In this document: positions 59,985-64,000 of the stretch, in pieces
Layout: every line of letters begins with the position of its first letter
Position numbering within the stretch: the stretch's first letter is position 1
NCBI RefSeq assembly: GCF_001659605.2
Contig: NC_035168.2
Coordinates: 12,897,862-12,961,861 of the forward strand
DNA length: 64,000 bases
Direction: 5' to 3'
Source: Manihot esculenta
Lineage: Eukaryota > Streptophyta > Magnoliopsida > Malpighiales > Euphorbiaceae
Translations under genes and position numbers: made by a program
The notes under the pieces: model-generated
The model's input: the letters and a program-made list of their open reading frames with translations, nothing else
Told to the model about the DNA's origin: nothing
Databases searched by the model: none

Positions 59985-60255
59985 CTTGACTTCTGAAAGC
60001 ATAACATAGCACATAAACATTAGCATCTTATGGTTCACGTGGAAACACATGAACCTGCACCACATACATAACATACATATCATAGCATTAATGCACATGC
60101 TCATTATCATGGCATTTCACATCATTATACAAGACAGGACTCCATATCCTATCCTAGTGGACATGATCTTCCTATTGTGCTTGCCCTACTATAACCTCTA
60201 TGAGCCCGACACACTATAGGTCCGACGATGTGAACCTAGGGCTCTGATACCATTC
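59985..60255 (-). other. TK-7 leader and primer-binding site
   Basis: TGGTATCAGAGC lies on the minus strand at 60252-60241. The conserved leader block and splice-acceptor-like sequence are as in the other copies. Confidence 0.85.
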
Positions 60256-62705
60256 TGTAACGACCCGAAAATCCGGACCGCTACCGGCGCTAGGATCCAG
60301 ATCAGCATAAGGCCGCCGGGACCCGTAGCAAGCCTACTATGCATCCTGTACAGCTGGTATAATCCCAAACATGATCAAACATATCCATAAAACATTTAAA
60401 ACTTTACCTTTAATCAGTTTGACCTGTGTATGCACTATGACTGAACTCATAGAACCCCTAGAGTCAGCATACCCTATGTCAAACTCGGTCCATCACATGC
60501 AACAACGTAAACTAAAACTCATGTATAAAGGGATTAACCAACTCGGGCCAAGCACAATACTATAACTCTGAACATATAACATAATATCATATTACAACAT
60601 AACTCGTTTACATCCTTACATAACTTTACATTACATCATGTCCACTACTATTCTATTACATATCAAGACCATAACCATATCTCGTCGTCTTCCTGAACTA
60701 CCTCTGACCCTGCAAGCCTGGGGTTAGGGGAGAGGGGTGAGCTAAAAAGCCCAGTGAGCAGAAACCATAAAAGAAAACAGTTCATTTTAACATATGCTAT
60801 CATGGAATGCGTCACATCACAAATATATCACTTCAAGGATGAATCTGTCACCAATAGCCCTCTACATATCAATCTCGTACCATAACAAGTCAACAAATAC
60901 TCTATGCCAGGGGCGATACGGCCACGCCTGGACTCCACATGCTCTATGCCAGGGGCGATACGGCCACACCTGGACTTCTCATCTCATATAATATCGTACA
61001 TGCCATATCATATCATTCCACATCATGTCATAACATACTGAGGGCTAGAGGATCATCCAGTATCCATCCACATCATTATCATCGTATTATGCAATGCATC
61101 ATATTCGTGAATTCTAATGCAAACAACCTATTGCATAACATGGTATTCATGATGCATGAACATGCTTGAACATGCTGAAAACATTTGATTTAAAACATAA
61201 GCGTTAGTTCCACTCACCTCTGGCTAGCTCTGGACTAACTCTGAAGCAGCTAACACTGCTGAACACCTCGGTTCCTCGGGTCCGATCCTACACAGGTGGA
61301 CTCCGGTGAGGTGCCAAACATACTCTAAACAACTCATAAACAACTACCCAAAAACCCCCTAAAGCATCCCTAAAACATGCATAGAAAACACTCATGAAAA
61401 GGCTGGACAGGGCACTTTCGGCGGCACCTTCGGCGGCCGAAAGTCCCAGACAGAGACAAAAGTCAGGCAGGTTCGGGGGCACCTTCGGCGGCCGAACCCT
61501 CTCTCCAGAGACGAAAGTCAGGCACTTTCAGCGGCCGAAAGTCTGCTTTCAAGCCAAAACTCAACTTTCGGGGGCAAGGTTAGGCGGCCAATCCCTGCAT
61601 CCTCAAGCAGGTTCGGCGGCCGAAACCACCTTCGGCGGCCGAACCTGAGTTCATCCAGAACTCAGCCTTTGTGCATTTCAAGCCTCCCAAACCTTCCATA
61701 CACCCCAAAACAAGCACTCAACTTCTCAAACACATGCATACATCATTAACCATGCCAAATGGAGCTTAAACAAGCTTAAACTCCCAAAAACAACATCTAA
61801 AGCATACATAGATAGTTTATGACCCACATAGGCCAAAACCATCAAAACAAACCAAACCTCACATACTCTTTCCCAATCATGCATACTCTCTCCCATATGC
61901 TCAAGGGGCTTGAAAACTACCTTAAACCCCAACACAAACATCACAAGAACATACATTATCATACATTGGGCATAAAACCCACATAAACCCTAACATGCAT
62001 ATCTACCCATACTCAACCATCAAAACCATCTTAAAACTCACTTAAAACTTCATGAAACGTAAAGAAAAGCATAGATCCACACTTACCTCTTGAAGGTCGA
62101 GGGTTTGTGCGAGCTCTAACTTGGAGATGGGAGGAAACTACTCCTTGGGTCTCCAAGCTCCCAAAACTTTGATCTAAGCTTGAAAACTCTTCAAAACAAC
62201 CATGGAACTCATAAAAATATGAAGGAGATGAAGAGAAAACATGAAAATGACCAAAGGAGGACATGAACACACCTGAGCTCGAGAATGGGGAGAAATCTCG
62301 CCCATTTTCGGTCTGAGGGGCTTTTATAGGTGGCCAGCCAAACCTCCTTCGGCGGCCTAACATGCATGCAAAACACCCCCATGTTCTGCGGCCGAACTTG
62401 AGGTTCAGCGGCCGAACCTGGTTTGTTCAAACATAGCTTTCGGAGGCCAAAAGCGCTCCCAAAACCAACTCATGTTCGGCGGCCGAACTTCACTTTCGGC
62501 AGCCGAACCTGGCAAAAACCTCCTTGGTCTTTTCTTTTTCAAAACTCAATTCTTTTTCATTTAAAACCATGAAATCAGTAAAAATCATTTTAGAAATCAC
62601 ATTTTACCCCTCTAGAAGACTCTGGCATCATCAAAATTCCATATTCCAACGAAAATTCCGCCGGAAGGTAGGGATTCCGATGCCGAAATCTAGCCGGGTA
62701 TTACA
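60256..62705 (-). repeat. TK-7 right LTR (5' LTR of TK-7)
   Basis: 2450 bp, nearly identical to 53378-55847 apart from a 20-base deletion near 61530 and scattered bases. A TATAAAAG box is at 62328-62321 on the minus strand. Confidence 0.9.
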
Positions 62706-63412
62706 GAATGGCTCTACTGTCATCAGCTCCTATCTCATCTGTAATTGTCTTGACCCTCTCAAGATACACAAACGGGTCATCACCGGTTTCAAACTGGGGA
62801 GCACCCAGCTTCATGTAATCGGTCATCTTGACGTTGCTCCCCCCAGATGAGCTAGGTTTAGGCATTTGGGTTTCTGGGACAGTAGGTGCTGGTGGTGGTG
62901 GAGGAGGTGCAGCATCCCCTGGGGTAGGATTTGCTGTACCTGGATGGTAGGGTGGGGGTGGATACATAGGGTACTGTGGGTAAAAAGGTGGGTATGGCAT
63001 CTGAGAGTGATAAGGGTTAAAATTGGGGTAATCCGATGTACCTCCCATCGAATACCCGGGATTATGTGAAAAGGGTGGGTAGTAAGGTGGCTGAACAAAT
63101 CCCGAGGCCTGAGTGCCTCCTTGGGACTCTCCCATTCCCTCTTCCGACATACTCACTCCTAAACTACCGTCCCTCCTCTGATTCACATCCATCTGATCCC
63201 CCATATCCTCTGACATATCCCCTTGCACTGTTCCCCTCACTGATCTGCTTCTACCCAGATCCAAAGACCTTCTAGGGTCCCTTATTGCTCTTTCTCTGCT
63301 GGACCTACTTGACATTGCCCTAGGCAATGCAGGAGGACGGGCATCAGTGCCCTCGTCCTGGGGTGGTACTCCAGTCAATCGTGCTGATCGACGAGTTCCT
63401 CTCATCCTGTTT
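62706..63412 (-). pseudogene. gag: TK-6 gag, N-terminal part cut by TK-7
   Basis: The start MRGTRRSARLTGVPPQDEG (ATG near 63407) leads through a Pro/Tyr-rich linker to the gag domain KMTDYMKLGAPQFETGDDP. It is cut at GADDSRAI by the TK-7 LTR. It differs clearly from the gag at 52240-53106, so the two are not simple halves of one unbroken gene. A splice-acceptor-like caaaaaacag precedes the ATG. Confidence 0.85.
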
Positions 63413-63667
63413 TTTGAAAAATAGCATACATCACATAGAACATTAGCATCAAATGGTTCATGTGCAAACACATGAACCCGCATCACATACATAGCATATC
63501 ATTAATGCACATGCATAAAATCATGGCATTTCACATTATCATTCAAGACAGGACTCTTCATCCTATCCTAGTGGACATGGTTTTCCTATTGTGCTTGACC
63601 TTCTAGAACATCTATGAGCCCGACACTCTAGGTTCGACCATATGAACCTAGGGCTCTGATACCAATC
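63413..63667 (-). other. TK-6 leader and primer-binding site
   Basis: TGGTATCAGAGC lies at 63664-63653 on the minus strand, with the conserved leader block at about 63490-63600. Between primer site and LTR is GAT in place of GAA. Confidence 0.85.
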
Positions 63668-63794
63668 TGTAACGACCCGAAAATCGGACCGCTACCGGCA
63701 CTATGATCCAGATCGGCTTAAGGCCGCCGAGACCCGTAGCAAGCCAAACATTCATCCTATGAACCTGTTTAATCCCATACATGATCAACAACAT
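63668..63794 (-). repeat. TK-6 5' LTR, first part on the plus strand
   Basis: 127 bases beginning TGTAACGACCCG, interrupted at 63795 by TK-8. They match 45699-45826 with a few differences. Confidence 0.85.
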
Positions 63795-64000
63795 TGTAAT
63801 ACCCGGCTAGACTCCGGTATCGGAATTCCTACCGTCCGGTGGAATCTCGGATGTCGGAAGCCTCTAGTAGGGTAGAAACATGTTTTATAAAATGTTTTCA
63901 TATTTTAATGGTTTTTAAGTATGAAATTAAATGAGTTTTTGCATGAAAATAGCATTGGAGGAAAACCCAGGTTCGGCCGCCGAAAGTCAAGTTCGGCCGC
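63795..64000 (+). mobile_element. TK-8: plus-strand Tekay-type LTR, right end outside window
   Basis: TGTAATACCCGGCTAGACTC starts at 63795. The likely left target duplication is AACAT (63790-63794). The sequence resembles the TK-5 LTR. The window ends inside its first TTCGGCCGCCGAA cluster, so it may be a solo LTR or a full element. Confidence 0.85.

Larger units (their letters stand above)
53378..62705 (-). mobile_element. TK-7: integrase-deleted Tekay-type element inside TK-6 gag
   Basis: Two near-identical LTRs (53378-55847 and 60256-62705) flank an interior of about 4.4 kb with a mostly open gag and a decayed pol. The right LTR joins TK-6 gag sequence at 62706 (GAATGGCTC). The left LTR does not meet TK-6 gag but a second leader and gag nearly identical to TK-7's own, so no target duplication can be paired. 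I infer that a conversion or exchange replaced the left junction. Confidence 0.75.
45699..63794 (-). mobile_element. TK-6: minus-strand Tekay-type gag-pol element, interrupted by TK-7 and TK-8
   Basis: The 3' LTR is 48018-45699. Gag-pol runs up to about 52240. After the TK-7 block, the N-terminal gag (63413-62706), leader, primer site and first 127 bases of the 5' LTR (63668-63794) follow. These 127 bases match the start of the 3' LTR better than the TK-7 LTRs, which ties the two ends together. The left flank is CCTTT (45694-45698); the matching right flank lies outside the window. Confidence 0.75.

Overview
The window is plant nuclear repeat DNA, almost certainly intergenic heterochromatin of a dicot. 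It consists of nested LTR retrotransposons of two Ty3/gypsy groups. I see no host gene, tRNA, rRNA or CRISPR array. Plant origin rests on chromoviral gag-pol with an iMet primer-binding site and a C-terminal chromodomain-like tail (Tekay/Del type, here 'TK'), and on Athila-type elements ('ATH') with a tRNA-Asp-like primer site and an env-like 3' ORF. I cannot name the species.

Layout. 1-9024: a minus-strand Athila-type element with only gag-like coding (ATH-n). Its 5' LTR is broken by TK-1 (3985-7839, target duplication TAGGG). 9025-45698: an older plus-strand Athila-type element (ATH-h), present as three pieces: pol 9025-11509, integrase tail 41601-42255, env-like region 44335-45698. Its integrase is split by TK-2 (11510-41595, duplication ATATC). 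Its 3' region is split by an Athila solo LTR (42590-44329, duplication CTACC). TK-2 itself holds a solo LTR TK-3 (12019-14124), the young element TK-4 (15138-23999, duplication GACAT), a foldback insertion (28460-29269, duplication CGTAG) and the minus-strand gag-pol element TK-5 (31473-41170, duplication ATGTT). 45699 to the window end: minus-strand TK-6, interrupted by TK-7 and by the start of TK-8 at 63795.

How they relate. TK-5 and TK-6 keep nearly full gag-pol reading frames with a few stops and look like recently dead autonomous elements. TK-2, TK-4 and TK-7 share a variant Gag C-terminus and a changed protease active site. TK-2 and TK-7 also share the same integrase deletion junction. 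All keep the primer site, leader block, hairpin next to the polypurine tract and LTR termini of the autonomous group. TK-4 has LTRs of equal length with only two differences noticed, yet its pol is wrecked. The simplest reading is a Gag-bearing, pol-defective lineage mobilised in trans by TK-5/TK-6-like partners. This is the most interesting feature of the window.

All comparisons were made by eye. Percent identities, insertion ages and splice predictions were not computed.
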